Below are positions 18,196 through 26,130 of a stretch of DNA of 64,000 nucleotides, piece after piece. The notes below the pieces were generated by a model. It had not been told where the DNA came from. It worked only from the letters and a program-made list of their open reading frames with translations, and did no database searches. A program made the position numbers and the translations under genes. Source of the stretch: Candidatus Onthomonas avicola (GTDB lineage Bacteria > Bacillota > Clostridia > Oscillospirales > Oscillospiraceae); contig DVJB01000028.1 of NCBI GenBank assembly GCA_018710845.1, positions 62,001 to 126,000 on the forward strand, in the 5' to 3' direction. How positions within the stretch are numbered: position 1 is the first letter of the stretch; every line of letters begins with the position of its first letter.

Positions 18196-19146
18196 ATGCA
18201 AGTGCTCATCGACGGGGCGGGCGCAGTCGGCGTCGCCGTCGGCGCAGGCCTGGCCGGCGCGGGCTGCCGCGTCTCCTTTCTGGCGCGGGGCGCGACGCTC
18301 GAGGCGATCCGCTCCGGCGGGGTGAAGCGCACCGGTCTGCTCGGCACGGTGGAGATCCCGGCCGGCGACGTGTCCGCGAGCGACGACTACGCGAGCTTTC
18401 CGCCGGACACCTTTGATTATGTCCTCGTCTGCGCCAAAACCCTGGCCAACGACGCCATCAGCCGGGCACTGGACGCGCACCGCGGGATGCTCAAGGCGGA
18501 CGGGAAGATCGTCCTGCTGCAAAACGGCTGGGGCAACGACGCGCCTTACCGCCGCTTCTTCTCGCCGGAACAAGTGTGGAACGCCCGGGTGATCACCGGC
18601 TTTCAGCGCACCGCGCCCAACGTGAGCGAGGTGACGGTCTATACCGAGCCGGTCCTTCTCGGCAGTCTCTACGGTCTGCCGAGCGCGCCGATGGAGCCGC
18701 TGGCCGCAGTCCTCTCCGCCAGCGGCCTGCCGGCGGAGGCGAGCGGCCAGGTCTCCCGCGCCCTCTGGGCCAAGATGGTCTACAACTGCACGCTCAACCC
18801 CCTCGGCGCGGTGCTCGGCCTGTCCTACGGGGCGCTGGGCGAGTGCGCGGAGACGAGGGAGATCATGGACGAACTGATGGACGAGATCTTCGCCGTCATG
18901 CACGCGGCGGGCTATGACACCTTCTGGCCGGACGCGGCGTCCTACCGCGAGGCGTTTTACGGCAAGCTCCTGCCGGACACCTACCACCACAACTCCTCCA
19001 CTCTGCAGGATATCCGCGCGAAGCGCCCGACCGAGATCGGCACGCTCACCGGCGTCATCCTCGACCTGGGGAAAAAGCACGGCGTCCCCACTCCGGTGAA
19101 CGCCACTCTCTACCGGCTGATCCGCGGTCTGGAGAAAAACTATTGA
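18196..19146 (+). CDS. 2-dehydropantoate 2-reductase-like protein (ApbA/PanE family)
   Basis: A 316-residue NADPH-dependent reductase of the ketopantoate reductase family. It has the N-terminal dinucleotide-binding motif GAGAVGVAVGAGLAGAG and then FDYVLVCAKT. The catalytic-lysine region reads ALWAKMVYNCTLNPLGAVLG, and a later serine/aspartate stretch is TYHHNSSTLQDI with RPTEIGTLTG. PanE reduces ketopantoate to pantoate for coenzyme A synthesis, but many paralogues act on other 2-oxo acids. No other pantothenate gene is nearby. The start at 18196 follows GGGGGAA. It lies 52 bases before icd on the same strand and probably shares a transcript with it. Confidence 0.85.
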   Translation: MQVLIDGAGAVGVAVGAGLAGAGCRVSFLARGATLEAIRSGGVKRTGLLGTVEIPAGDVSASDDYASFPPDTFDYVLVCAKTLANDAISRALDAHRGMLKADGKIVLLQNGWGNDAPYRRFFSPEQVWNARVITGFQRTAPNVSEVTVYTEPVLLGSLYGLPSAPMEPLAAVLSASGLPAEASGQVSRALWAKMVYNCTLNPLGAVLGLSYGALGECAETREIMDELMDEIFAVMHAAGYDTFWPDAASYREAFYGKLLPDTYHHNSSTLQDIRAKRPTEIGTLTGVILDLGKKHGVPTPVNATLYRLIRGLEKNY

Positions 19147-19198
19147 ATCCTGCGAATCCCTGGATTCGCCTGAAAACACAAGGAAAAGAGGCAGCTCG

Positions 19199-20413
19199 AT
19201 GGAAAAGATCAAGATGAACACCCCGCTCGTCGAGATGGACGGCGATGAGATGACCCGCATCCTCTGGAAGCAGATCAAAGAGGAGGTCATCCTCCCCTAC
19301 GTGGATCTGAAGACGGAGTACTACGACCTCGGCCTGGTGCACCGGGAGGAGACGAAGGATCAGGTCACGATTGACGCGGCCAACGCGAACAAGAAGTACG
19401 GCGTCGCCGTCAAGTGCGCCACCATCACCCCCAACGCCCAGCGGGTGGAGGAGTACCACCTCTCCCAGATGTGGAAGAGCCCGAACGGCACCATCCGCGC
19501 CATCCTGGACGGCACCGTCTTCCGCGCGCCCATCATGGTCCGCGGCATCTCGCCGGTGGTGCGCACCTGGAAGCAGCCCATCACCATCGCCCGTCACGCC
19601 TTTGGCGACGTGTATCGTGCCACCGAGTACCGTGTCCCCGGCCCCGGCAAGGCGGAGCTGCTCTTCACCGGCGCGGACGGCACGACGTTCCGCGAGACGG
19701 TCAACGACTTTGACGGGCCCGGCGTCCTGCAGGGGCAGTTCAACAAGGACAGCTCCATCTCCTCCTTTGCCCGCGCCTGCTTCCAGTACGCGGTGGACAC
19801 CCGGCAGGACCTGTGGTTCTCCACCAAGGACACCATCTCCAAGCAGTATGACCACACCTTTAAGGATCTCTTCCAGGAGATCTACGACGCGGAGTACCGG
19901 GAGAAGTTTGAGGCCCTCGGCATCGAGTACTTCTATACCCTGATCGACGACGCCGTCGCCCGCGTGATCCGTTCCAAGGGCGGCTTTATCTGGGCCTGCA
20001 AGAACTATGACGGCGACGTGATGAGCGATATGGTTTCCACCGCCTTCGGCTCGCTGGCGATGATGACCTCCGTGCTCGTCTCCCCGGACGGCAATTATGA
20101 GTACGAGGCCGCCCACGGCACCGTCACCCGCCACTATTATAAGTACCTGAAGGGGGAGGAGACCTCCACCAACCCGGTGGCCACCCTCTTCGCCTGGTCG
20201 GGCGCGCTGCGCAAGCGCGGCGAGCTGGACGGCATCGACGTCCTCGGCCGCTTTGCCGACGCGCTGGAGCGCGCCACCATTGACACGATCGAGTCCGGCG
20301 TGATGACCGGCGACCTGTGCGCCATGTGGGAGGGGGAGACGCCCGCCCGCAAGGTGACCTCTCTCGAGTTCCTGCGCGAGATCCGCGCCCGCCTGGACAA
20401 GGCGCTCGCCTGA
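19199..20413 (+). CDS. icd: NADP-dependent isocitrate dehydrogenase (eukaryote-type, subfamily II)
   Basis: Oxidatively decarboxylates isocitrate to 2-oxoglutarate, making NADPH. The 404-residue length and the wording PLVEMDGDEMTRILWKQIKEE match the homodimeric type II enzymes found in eukaryotes and some bacteria rather than the E. coli type. The substrate-binding stretch SPNGTIRAILDGTVFR and the motif GGFIWACKNYDGDVMSDM are both present. In addition, EAAHGTVTRHY is the NADP-binding segment. In an anaerobe with a partial TCA pathway it would supply 2-oxoglutarate for glutamate. AAGGAAAAGAGG precedes the ATG. A textbook terminator follows. Confidence 0.96.
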   Translation: MEKIKMNTPLVEMDGDEMTRILWKQIKEEVILPYVDLKTEYYDLGLVHREETKDQVTIDAANANKKYGVAVKCATITPNAQRVEEYHLSQMWKSPNGTIRAILDGTVFRAPIMVRGISPVVRTWKQPITIARHAFGDVYRATEYRVPGPGKAELLFTGADGTTFRETVNDFDGPGVLQGQFNKDSSISSFARACFQYAVDTRQDLWFSTKDTISKQYDHTFKDLFQEIYDAEYREKFEALGIEYFYTLIDDAVARVIRSKGGFIWACKNYDGDVMSDMVSTAFGSLAMMTSVLVSPDGNYEYEAAHGTVTRHYYKYLKGEETSTNPVATLFAWSGALRKRGELDGIDVLGRFADALERATIDTIESGVMTGDLCAMWEGETPARKVTSLEFLREIRARLDKALA

Positions 20414-20443
20414 GGCGAATGTTATCGTGAATTAATTACAAAG

Positions 20444-20486
20444 AGCCGCAGAGGCTGTCTTAGGGACAGCGCTCTGCGGCTTTTTT
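20444..20486 (+). terminator. Rho-independent terminator of icd
   Basis: AGCCGCAGAG pairs with CTCTGCGGCT, and an inner GCTGTC/GACAGC helix extends the stem. A run of six T follows directly. Confidence 0.95.
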
Positions 20487-20742
20487 CTGCCCGTGCTGGA
20501 AGCCGGACGGCAACGCAGCTTTGCGGCGGGTTCTCTGGCAATCTATACAATTTGGAGCGCTTCCCATTGTAAAAAAGATAAAAATAGTTTCTCTTATTTG
20601 AAATGTGAGACATAATATGATATTTTTAAGATAGAAATCATAGATGAACTGCCAGGAAAACAGGGACAAATGATGCGAGCGGGTCGTTATCGGAGGCCGG
20701 AATATGTTATTTTTCTGGATTTCAGAAAGGGGGGGAGCAGGC

Positions 20743-20964
20743 ATGGCTGACCAGGTCATCCAGTGGGTGAAAAAACAGATCAATGCGTTTGAACAGGCCC
20801 TGCACGAGCCGGAGCGGCGCCCGGCGCTCATTCATAAATGTAACCGCGCCGTATTGGTCTTGGCTGTGCTGGCTATTTTGCTGGGCGCCCCGCTGCGATA
20901 CGCCATCGCGCCGGTGCTGCTCGTGTTGCTTGCCGCCCTGTTTCTCCTGGGCCGGAGGGCTTGA
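20743..20964 (+). CDS. small hypothetical membrane protein
   Basis: A 73-residue protein that I do not recognise. Residues 1-32 are polar and helix-prone (MADQVIQWVKKQINAFEQALHEPERR). Residues of about 36-70 form one long or two short hydrophobic segments (AVLVLAVLAILLG, then VLLVLLAALFLLG) around a central proline and arginine. The track starts at 20704, but ATG at 20743 is favoured by GAAAGGGGGGAG just upstream. It stands alone. The 250 bases upstream are strikingly AT-rich for this window (around ATGTGAGACATAATATGAT) and may hold its promoter. A good terminator lies about 95 bases downstream. Confidence 0.65.
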   Translation: MADQVIQWVKKQINAFEQALHEPERRPALIHKCNRAVLVLAVLAILLGAPLRYAIAPVLLVLLAALFLLGRRA

Positions 20965-21055
20965 CGCCGCCGTCGGGCGCGCCTTGGCGCCAGACCGCCA
21001 GAGTTCAGGCATGGGCCGGACTGGAAGAACGATACCATAATACTGCACTGAGAAA

Positions 21056-21098
21056 GCCGCCTCGCGGCAGACCATCGCGTCTGCTGCGAGGCGGTTTT
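21056..21098 (+). terminator. hairpin terminator, small membrane protein gene
   Basis: CCGCCTCG pairs with CGAGGCGG, with an inner GGCAGA/TCTGCT-type helix, followed by TTTT. It could also end transcripts on the opposite strand. Confidence 0.75.
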
Positions 21099-21192
21099 GC
21101 GCCAGAGGGGCAGCGGATAGTGCTGCCCCGGGGCGGACCGTTACAGGAACCCAGCTTCCGCCGGGTACGGCAGCTGCAATTGGCAACCGCGC

Positions 21193-21798
21193 TCACAGTC
21201 CCGGCTCGACAAACCAGCGGTCGGTCTGTTCCCGGTAGCGGGTGTAAACTCGCTCCTCCCGGCCGTCCAAATTGCATTGATAGAGCCGAAACACGACAGG
21301 GTAGTTCTTGGGCTGCCATTGCTCCCGGTAGGAATACTGATAGCGCATTCCCAGGCGGCGCATCACTGCTCCGCTGCGGGGATTGTTGACATCATGGGTG
21401 GCCGTCACGTAAGGGAGGCCGTCTTCCCGGAGCAGCTGAAGTACGGCGGCGCACGCCTCGGCAGCCAGGCCCCTGCCCCAGAAGTCCGGGCGCAGGGCAT
21501 AGCCGAGGTCGAAGCCCTCAGAGAGGCTGACGTGGACATAGCCGATCGGCACATTCTCTTCGCGCGGGCAGATGGCGTAACGGTATCCCCGCGGCTGCTG
21601 ATAGCAGGCGAGGTAATCGCGTTCGAGAAGCTCCTGCGCCTCGGCGCGGGTGGTCAGCGGAAACCAGGGCAGGAAACGGTTGACATCCCGGTCGCTGTAG
21701 AGCAGAAACAGCGCGTCCAGATCGTCCGGAGTGAATCGCCGCAGGCGCAAGCGGGCGGTCTCCAGGGGCGGGGTATTATGCGTCTGAACTGTCTTCAT
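21193..21798 (-). CDS. GNAT acetyltransferase (RimJ/RimL type)
   Basis: A 201-residue acetyl-CoA-dependent N-acetyltransferase. The opening LETARLRLRRFTPDDLDALFLLYSD is typical of the RimJ/RimL branch. It is followed by FDLGYALRPDFWGRGLAAEAC, which carries the acetyl-CoA pyrophosphate-binding loop, and by NPRSGAVMRRLGMRYQ. The C-terminal extension (YPVVFRLYQCNLDG...) is family-like. Its first 23 bases overlap the end of the Imm5-like gene in another frame, so the two are co-translated. Acceptors in this branch range from ribosomal proteins to antibiotics, so the substrate cannot be assigned. Confidence 0.88.
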   Translation of the reverse strand: MKTVQTHNTPPLETARLRLRRFTPDDLDALFLLYSDRDVNRFLPWFPLTTRAEAQELLERDYLACYQQPRGYRYAICPREENVPIGYVHVSLSEGFDLGYALRPDFWGRGLAAEACAAVLQLLREDGLPYVTATHDVNNPRSGAVMRRLGMRYQYSYREQWQPKNYPVVFRLYQCNLDGREERVYTRYREQTDRWFVEPGL

Positions 21799-22351
21799 GT
21801 GACTTGCCCTGCCGGGGAAGCAGAAAAACGGCCCAGCGCAGGCCCTCTAACGGCTGCATCTGCCAATCGGAAAGCCGCCGGAGATAGTCCAAGCTCCGCT
21901 GCTCTACCGGTTCTCGGCAGTTTTCCGGACCGTAGCGGCGCACCAGCGCGGTCAGCTCATAGAGCGGCAGACCGATGGCGTGCCCGCCGGTGTGTACGGT
22001 GGCGCATGCCTGTCCGATGGCATGGCACAGGGCGGCGGTTTCCGCGTCGTCCCATTCCCGCGCGATGGCATGGCAGTCAAGAATTTTGCGGCGGGCCAGC
22101 GGCATACGGATCTCACCGCGCGCCCAAAGCCGGGCTGCCTCAATTGCCTCGCCTGCCCGACGCTCGGTCGGGTGGAGTGTGCGCAGCCGTTGTTCCGCGT
22201 CTTGGGATAATTCAAGTGCCCAGCAGATCAGCGTCCGATGGTCTTGAGCGGCCAGCGCGGCGCAAAGCGGCTGAAGCAGGGGACTGTCCCGGTCAAACAG
22301 GACCTTCCGCCTGAGGCGGTATCGCCGCTGCATATCCTCCATCCAATCCAT
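21776..22351 (-). CDS. Imm5-like putative immunity protein
   Basis: A 191-residue soluble protein. The segment AGEAIEAARLWARGEIRMPLARRKILDCHAIARE, followed by AICHAIGQACATVHTGGHAIGLPLYE-type sequence, resembles the Imm5 family. Members of that family were proposed to protect against polymorphic toxins because of genome context. No toxin gene is visible here, so it is either an orphan or has another role. It overlaps the following acetyltransferase gene by 23 bases. It is read from the motif pattern rather than a search, so the family call is moderate. Confidence 0.65.
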   Translation of the reverse strand: MDWMEDMQRRYRLRRKVLFDRDSPLLQPLCAALAAQDHRTLICWALELSQDAEQRLRTLHPTERRAGEAIEAARLWARGEIRMPLARRKILDCHAIAREWDDAETAALCHAIGQACATVHTGGHAIGLPLYELTALVRRYGPENCREPVEQRSLDYLRRLSDWQMQPLEGLRWAVFLLPRQGKSHEDSSDA

Positions 22352-22444
22352 TTACCGGCCTCCGTTTCGTCTGTTGTCTGGAGATAGAATAGCACCCCGC
22401 CGGATTCCTGTAAAGGGGAGCCCGGCGGGGCGGAAGAAGAGCTA

Positions 22445-22924
22445 TTAGGATGGAGACGGAGTGCTGGGCTGACTCAGCTCCCGCCAGGTGCGGCGAATCA
22501 GGAAGGCCGCGATGACGAAGGTCTCCTCGTTGACCCTTCCGCCAAACAGGGTCAGGATGGGGTCCATAAAGATAAGGTAGACCGCCGTCAGCACCAGGCT
22601 GGAGAGGACGCACAGGACGATCGCGTTGCCGATGCTCCGGTGGGCGTTCTCCGGCTCGTTCGCGCCCAGGCTGATGCTCACAAACGCACAGCAGCCGTCC
22701 CCGATCAGCACGGCGACCGCGAGCGCGACCACCGTGAGCGGAAAGACCACCGTGTTGGCCGCGTTGCCGTAGGAGCCGAGATAGCTCGCATTGGCGATGA
22801 AGATTTGGTCGACAATGTTGTAGAGTGCCGCGACCAGCAGGGAGATGATGCACGGCACGGAGTAGCTCGCCATCAGTTTGCCGAGCGGCGCGCGCTCCAG
22901 AAAAGCGTTGGATTTTTCTTCCAT
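22445..22924 (-). pseudogene. MATE-family efflux transporter, internally deleted remnant
   Basis: A 159-codon ORF where a MATE multidrug transporter should have about 450. The N-terminal 130 residues are a good MATE start: LGKLMASYSVPCIISLLVAALYNIVDQIFIA, then SISLGANEPENAHRSIGNAI and DPILTLFGGRVNEET. The last 25 residues (FVIAAFLIRRTWRELSQPS) look like the final helix and tail of a MATE protein. The middle ten or so helices are missing and the frame is kept. The start is placed at MEEKSNAFLE (22924). It follows a small conserved gene and an HxlR regulator on the same strand, the usual setting for a regulated exporter. The product is unlikely to transport anything. Confidence 0.75.
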
Positions 22925-23023
22925 AAAAGCGGACCTCCCAAAAAAGAGCGCGCGGCCAAACACGCTGGATTTACGCCGTTGGCCACACGCTGAGCTGTTA
23001 TGGTAAATTGAGTGGAATGCGGG

Positions 23024-23263
23024 TTACTTCAGATAGTCTCCCACCGGAGTCTGGTTATACTGCTTGATGACCTTCAGAATGACGGAGCCGTCCGCCTGCG
23101 GCTGCTCGTCCAGAATGCGGTATTGCGTGCCGCTGCGGTCGAGCGTCTGCCGGTAATGAGCCACCTCTTCCTGCACCTGCCGCACAGCCGCGCCGTGTTC
23201 CAGGCCGTCCTTGAGCTGAAAGTGGAGCGTCTGGCAGATGCAGGCGGCCTTTACTCTCTTCAT
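23024..23263 (-). CDS. small conserved hypothetical protein
   Basis: A 79-residue protein starting MKRVKAACICQTLHFQLKDG with GGAGGGAAACGAC upstream of the ATG. The track begins 30 codons earlier without a ribosome site. It has a helical first part and a predicted beta hairpin (TQYRILDEQPQADGSVILKVIKQYN). I have the impression of a widespread short clostridial family with this opening, of unknown function. It lies between the HxlR regulator and the MATE remnant on the same strand and may belong to their operon. Confidence 0.75.
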   Translation of the reverse strand: MKRVKAACICQTLHFQLKDGLEHGAAVRQVQEEVAHYRQTLDRSGTQYRILDEQPQADGSVILKVIKQYNQTPVGDYLK

Positions 23264-23448
23264 GTCGTTTCCCTCCTGATCAGGTTTCCGGAACTTCCGG
23301 TCAAAAAAAGTGTGCGGCGCTCCAACCGGATTTACGCAGTCAGAGTGCCACACGTTGTAATTGTATTATAACGCCCGGTTTTGCCGGATGCAAAGGTGAT
23401 TTTTCACAAAAAAGAGGTGAAAAGCAGCGCCAGATATCCGACGGCGCA

Positions 23449-23766
23449 TTACCCCAGATAACGGCTGCTCCACGTCTCCAACGCGTCGAAGACGGGCAGC
23501 AGCGCCTGCCCCGCCTCGCTGAGGGAGTATTCCACGTGCAGCGGGACCTCATTGAATTGCCGGCGGACGATCAGTCCCGTCTGCTCCAACTCCCGCAATA
23601 TGGCGGACAGCTTTCCGTTGGAGATGCCGGGCATGGCGCTGCGCAGCTGGCGGTAGCGCGCGCACTCGACCAGGGACAGCTCGTAGAGGATTCGGAACGT
23701 CCACTTCCCGCCCAAAAGCGTGAGCGCGCGGTGAATGGGAGAGGACGGTAATACACGCTCAGACAT
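23449..23766 (-). CDS. HxlR-family winged-helix transcriptional regulator
   Basis: A 105-residue regulator of the HxlR/MarR-like type. The core is IHRALTLLGGKWTFRILYELS, the winged-helix start. ISNGKLSAILRELEQTGLIVRR, the recognition helix and wing, follows. VEYSLSEAGQALLPVFDALETW is the C-terminal helix. HxlR proteins sense small molecules or redox state and often control an adjacent transporter or reductase. The start at 23766 (MSERVLPSS) is preceded by GGGAGG. A promoter with TCGACA/TATAAT lies 70 bases upstream. Confidence 0.88.
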   Translation of the reverse strand: MSERVLPSSPIHRALTLLGGKWTFRILYELSLVECARYRQLRSAMPGISNGKLSAILRELEQTGLIVRRQFNEVPLHVEYSLSEAGQALLPVFDALETWSSRYLG

Positions 23767-23835
23767 CGCCCTTCCTCCTCTCAATGCCTCCCGGCTGAAT
23801 TTCGCCGTCGTTCCGGCAGCAAACATGATTTAGAA

Positions 23836-23864
23836 ATTATAGCAGAATATGGCATATCTGTCGA
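23836..23864 (-). promoter_or_regulatory. promoter of the HxlR gene
   Basis: Minus-strand TCGACA (23859-23864) and TATAAT (23836-23841) are 17 bp apart. The area is AT-rich with repeated ATAT steps (GATATATGTTATCGACAGAT), a plausible autoregulatory site. Confidence 0.7.
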
Positions 23865-23897
23865 TAACATATATCAATTTTCTGGACGGCGGTCCGC

Positions 23898-24764
23898 TCA
23901 GACGGTCTCCAGCGTGACCAGCACCAGCTCGGGAGGGTTATTCACCCGGAAAGGGAACAGGCTGTTGCCCAACCCCCGGCTGACCGCCATGACCGTCCCG
24001 CCGCTGCGGTACAGCCCACTGGTGTAGGCGGGCAGCAGCCCCTGGCCGGGGGCAATCAGGCCGCCGAGCCCGGGCAGTCGGAACTGTCCGCCGTGGGCGT
24101 GTCCGGACAAGACCAGATCGACCCCGTGGGCGGCATAGACCTCCAGAAGCTCCGGACGGTGCGAGAGCAGCAGGGTGAAGGCTGTCCCGTCGCTGTCTGC
24201 CTCCTCCAGTGTCTGCAGAGCGCGGTCCATCGTCGCCGCCTCGTCTGCCGCGGCGGCGAAGGCCGGATCATCCGCGCCCCAGAGCCGGATGCTCTCCCCA
24301 CGTATGGAAAAGACAGCCGCCTGATTGCGCAGCACGGTCACGCCGCCGCCGCGCAGCGTCTCCTCCAGCGCGGGATAGACCGCGCGCAGGCGGGACTCGT
24401 GATTGCCGGTGACATAGTAGACCGGCGCGATTTCCGTCATCCGCAGCACTGTTTCCGCTGTATCCTGCCAGAGATCGGGGTCCCGCCCGGTCCGGTAGGA
24501 GTCGATCAGGTCGCCGGTGACGGCGATGAGGTCGGGGCGGGCCTCCCGCAGCGCGCGCAGCAGCGCCTCGTTCCGCGCGCCGAAGACGGCCCCGTGCAGG
24601 TCGGAGACCTGGGCGATGCGCAGCCCTGAGAGCGCCGGCGGCAGGCGGTCGGAGCAGACGGTATAGGCGCTGACGGAGATCACGCTGTTGCCCCGCCAGA
24701 TCCAGACCGACAGCGTACCGAGCAGCACTGCGCCCAACAGCGCACAGACGGCGCGCCGCCTCAC
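23898..24764 (-). CDS. membrane-anchored metallophosphoesterase (YkuE/YaeI-like)
   Basis: A 288-residue phosphoesterase. After an N-terminal hydrophobic segment (AVCALLGAVLLGTLSVWIW) come the calcineurin motifs RIAQVSDLHGAVFG, AVTGDLIDS, YVTGNHESR, LLLSHRPE and LSGHAHGGQFRLP. The last motif is typical of the YkuE/YaeI branch, whose characterised members act at the membrane on lipid-linked substrates such as UDP-diacylglucosamine. The track extends 25 codons further upstream into the LysR gene. I prefer GTG at 24764 because it overlaps the LysR stop as GTGA and has GGAAGAGA upstream. Confidence 0.88.
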   Translation of the reverse strand: MRRRAVCALLGAVLLGTLSVWIWRGNSVISVSAYTVCSDRLPPALSGLRIAQVSDLHGAVFGARNEALLRALREARPDLIAVTGDLIDSYRTGRDPDLWQDTAETVLRMTEIAPVYYVTGNHESRLRAVYPALEETLRGGGVTVLRNQAAVFSIRGESIRLWGADDPAFAAAADEAATMDRALQTLEEADSDGTAFTLLLSHRPELLEVYAAHGVDLVLSGHAHGGQFRLPGLGGLIAPGQGLLPAYTSGLYRSGGTVMAVSRGLGNSLFPFRVNNPPELVLVTLETV

Positions 24765-25651
24765 GCGCTCTCTTCCGCGCCGCACAGCAGACGGCGCAGG
24801 CGCTCCGCCGCGCCGCGGTGGGTCCGTGACTCGTCGCATACCAGCGAGACATGACGCTCCGGAATCGGCTCGGCCAGCGGGATGCGGCAGACCTGCCCGT
24901 CCGCGATTGCCTGTGCCGCCATCTGCGCCGGCACAAAGCCGAGGCCGAGGTCGCTGATCACCATCGGCAGCACCTGGTCGAGCGCCGCCACCTCCAGGTC
25001 CACCCGCAGCTTGACCTCATGGCGGGCAAACAGTCGCTGGTAGAACTCCCGTGTGCCGGTCCCCTCCTCCAGGCAGATGATGGGATATTCACCCAGGTCG
25101 CCCAGATGCTGCTGCCGGTTTGCCAGATCGGCAAAACGCGGCCCTCCGATCAGGATGTCCTGAAAGGGGATCAGGCGGATCTCGCGCAGCGGACGGCGAA
25201 TGTGCAGCGGGGTGCTCACCACCGCGAAATCCACCAGTCCGTTGCGCAGAGAGGCGATGGTCTGCGCGGTGACGTGGCTGCTGATGCGCACGCGGACGTC
25301 GGGGGACTGGCGGCGGAACAGCTTGAGCCGGTCGAGCAGCAGAAGATGCAGCGCCGCGTCGTTCGTGCCGATGGAGACGCTGCCGCCGCCGGACTGGCGC
25401 AGCTCCTCCTCACCCGCCTCCAGCTGGCGGAAGGCGATGCTGACGTGCGCGTAGAGCTTCTGCCCCTCCGGAGTGAGCGATACGCCGCGGTTGGAGCGTA
25501 CAAAAAGCGCGCAGCCCAGCTCCTCCTCCAGGTTGTTCATGCAGCGGGTGATGTTCGGCTGGCTGTTTTTCAGCACATTGGCCGCCTCGGTAAAACTGTG
25601 GTACTGGGCGACATAGTAAAAGATGCGGTAGTAATCGTAGTTGCTGGACAT
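24761..25651 (-). CDS. LysR-family transcriptional regulator
   Basis: A 296-residue LysR regulator. The N-terminal winged helix is clear: FYYVAQYHSFTEAANVLKNS, then QPNITRCMNNLEEELGCALF and VRSNRGVSLTPEG. The effector-binding domain runs from about residue 90 to the end (GSVSIGTNDAALHLLLLDRL, then EYPIICLEEGTGTREFYQ). It is divergent from the atp operon, with a 479-base gap containing repeats that could be its operator. It is followed by a coupled phosphoesterase gene. The effector is unknown. Confidence 0.93.
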   Translation of the reverse strand: MSSNYDYYRIFYYVAQYHSFTEAANVLKNSQPNITRCMNNLEEELGCALFVRSNRGVSLTPEGQKLYAHVSIAFRQLEAGEEELRQSGGGSVSIGTNDAALHLLLLDRLKLFRRQSPDVRVRISSHVTAQTIASLRNGLVDFAVVSTPLHIRRPLREIRLIPFQDILIGGPRFADLANRQQHLGDLGEYPIICLEEGTGTREFYQRLFARHEVKLRVDLEVAALDQVLPMVISDLGLGFVPAQMAAQAIADGQVCRIPLAEPIPERHVSLVCDESRTHRGAAERLRRLLCGAEESA

Positions 25652-25839
25652 ATGGTTTACCTCATGTGTCTGTACATCCCGGTGGCCGCGGAATCGGCAG
25701 ATAGCCCAAATAAAACCGCACCGGAAAGTCCATCATAGACTGTGACAGGGAACTGCGTCCGGTCGTCCCCCGCTTTGGGGGCGGTCCGGGTCCAACCTTT
25801 GAAGGCCTGTCCGGCGCAGCGGGTATTGTTGAAACTGAC

Positions 25840-25876
25840 GGCCACCATATCAAAATGGTATGGCGGCCATATCAAA
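25840..25876. promoter_or_regulatory. dyad and direct-repeat operator candidate upstream of the atp operon
   Basis: GGCCaCCATA and TATGGcGGCC form an inverted repeat around nine bases (25840-25868). In addition CCATATCAAA occurs twice exactly 22 bp apart (25845-25854 and 25867-25876), two helical turns. It lies about 30 bp upstream of the atp -10 box and between it and a divergent LysR gene. Confidence 0.55.
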
Positions 25877-25883
25877 TCCGTTT

Positions 25884-25912
25884 TTTACTTTTTCGGATAT
25901 TGTCAGTATAAT
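25884..25912 (+). promoter_or_regulatory. putative promoter of the atp operon
   Basis: A perfect TATAAT (25907-25912) has a poor -35 (TTTACT, 25884-25889) 17 bp upstream. A weak -35 next to repeats suggests activator dependence. A leader of about 210 bases follows before atpB. Confidence 0.55.
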
Positions 25913-26016
25913 ACGTAAAAAGGGAAAAAGCAACGATGCCGGCAGTGGGTTTTCCCTTCTGCCGGCGGATATTTGAAGCTGATTCCCGGTTTTTCGGACG
26001 GAGGTGGAAGCGAAAG

Positions 26017-26115
26017 GTGAAGCAAACGACTGTGCCGGACCTCTGGCTGTCCGGCTGTGTCCCCAGCGGCGTGCCGGCCCATGTGTCCGGGACGACCGTA
26101 TCCTGTCTGCATTAA
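26017..26115 (+). CDS. possible 32-residue leader ORF upstream of atpB
   Basis: A GTG-started frame reads MKQTTVPDLWLSGCVPSGVP and ends in TAA 15 bases before the atpB GTG. A GGAGGTGGAAGCGAAAG stretch precedes it, with longer than ideal spacing. The stop is next to the atpB ribosome site (TAAGGTGG), so coupling is possible. There is no homology I recognise, so it may be chance. Confidence 0.25.
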   Translation: MKQTTVPDLWLSGCVPSGVPAHVSGTTVSCLH

Positions 26116-26130
26116 GGTGGTGAAAATCAC

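Noticed and set aside
22293-22853. 186-codon ORF overlapping the MATE remnant
   Set aside because: Different frame of the same DNA, with no domain. It crosses from the Imm5-like gene into the MATE remnant.
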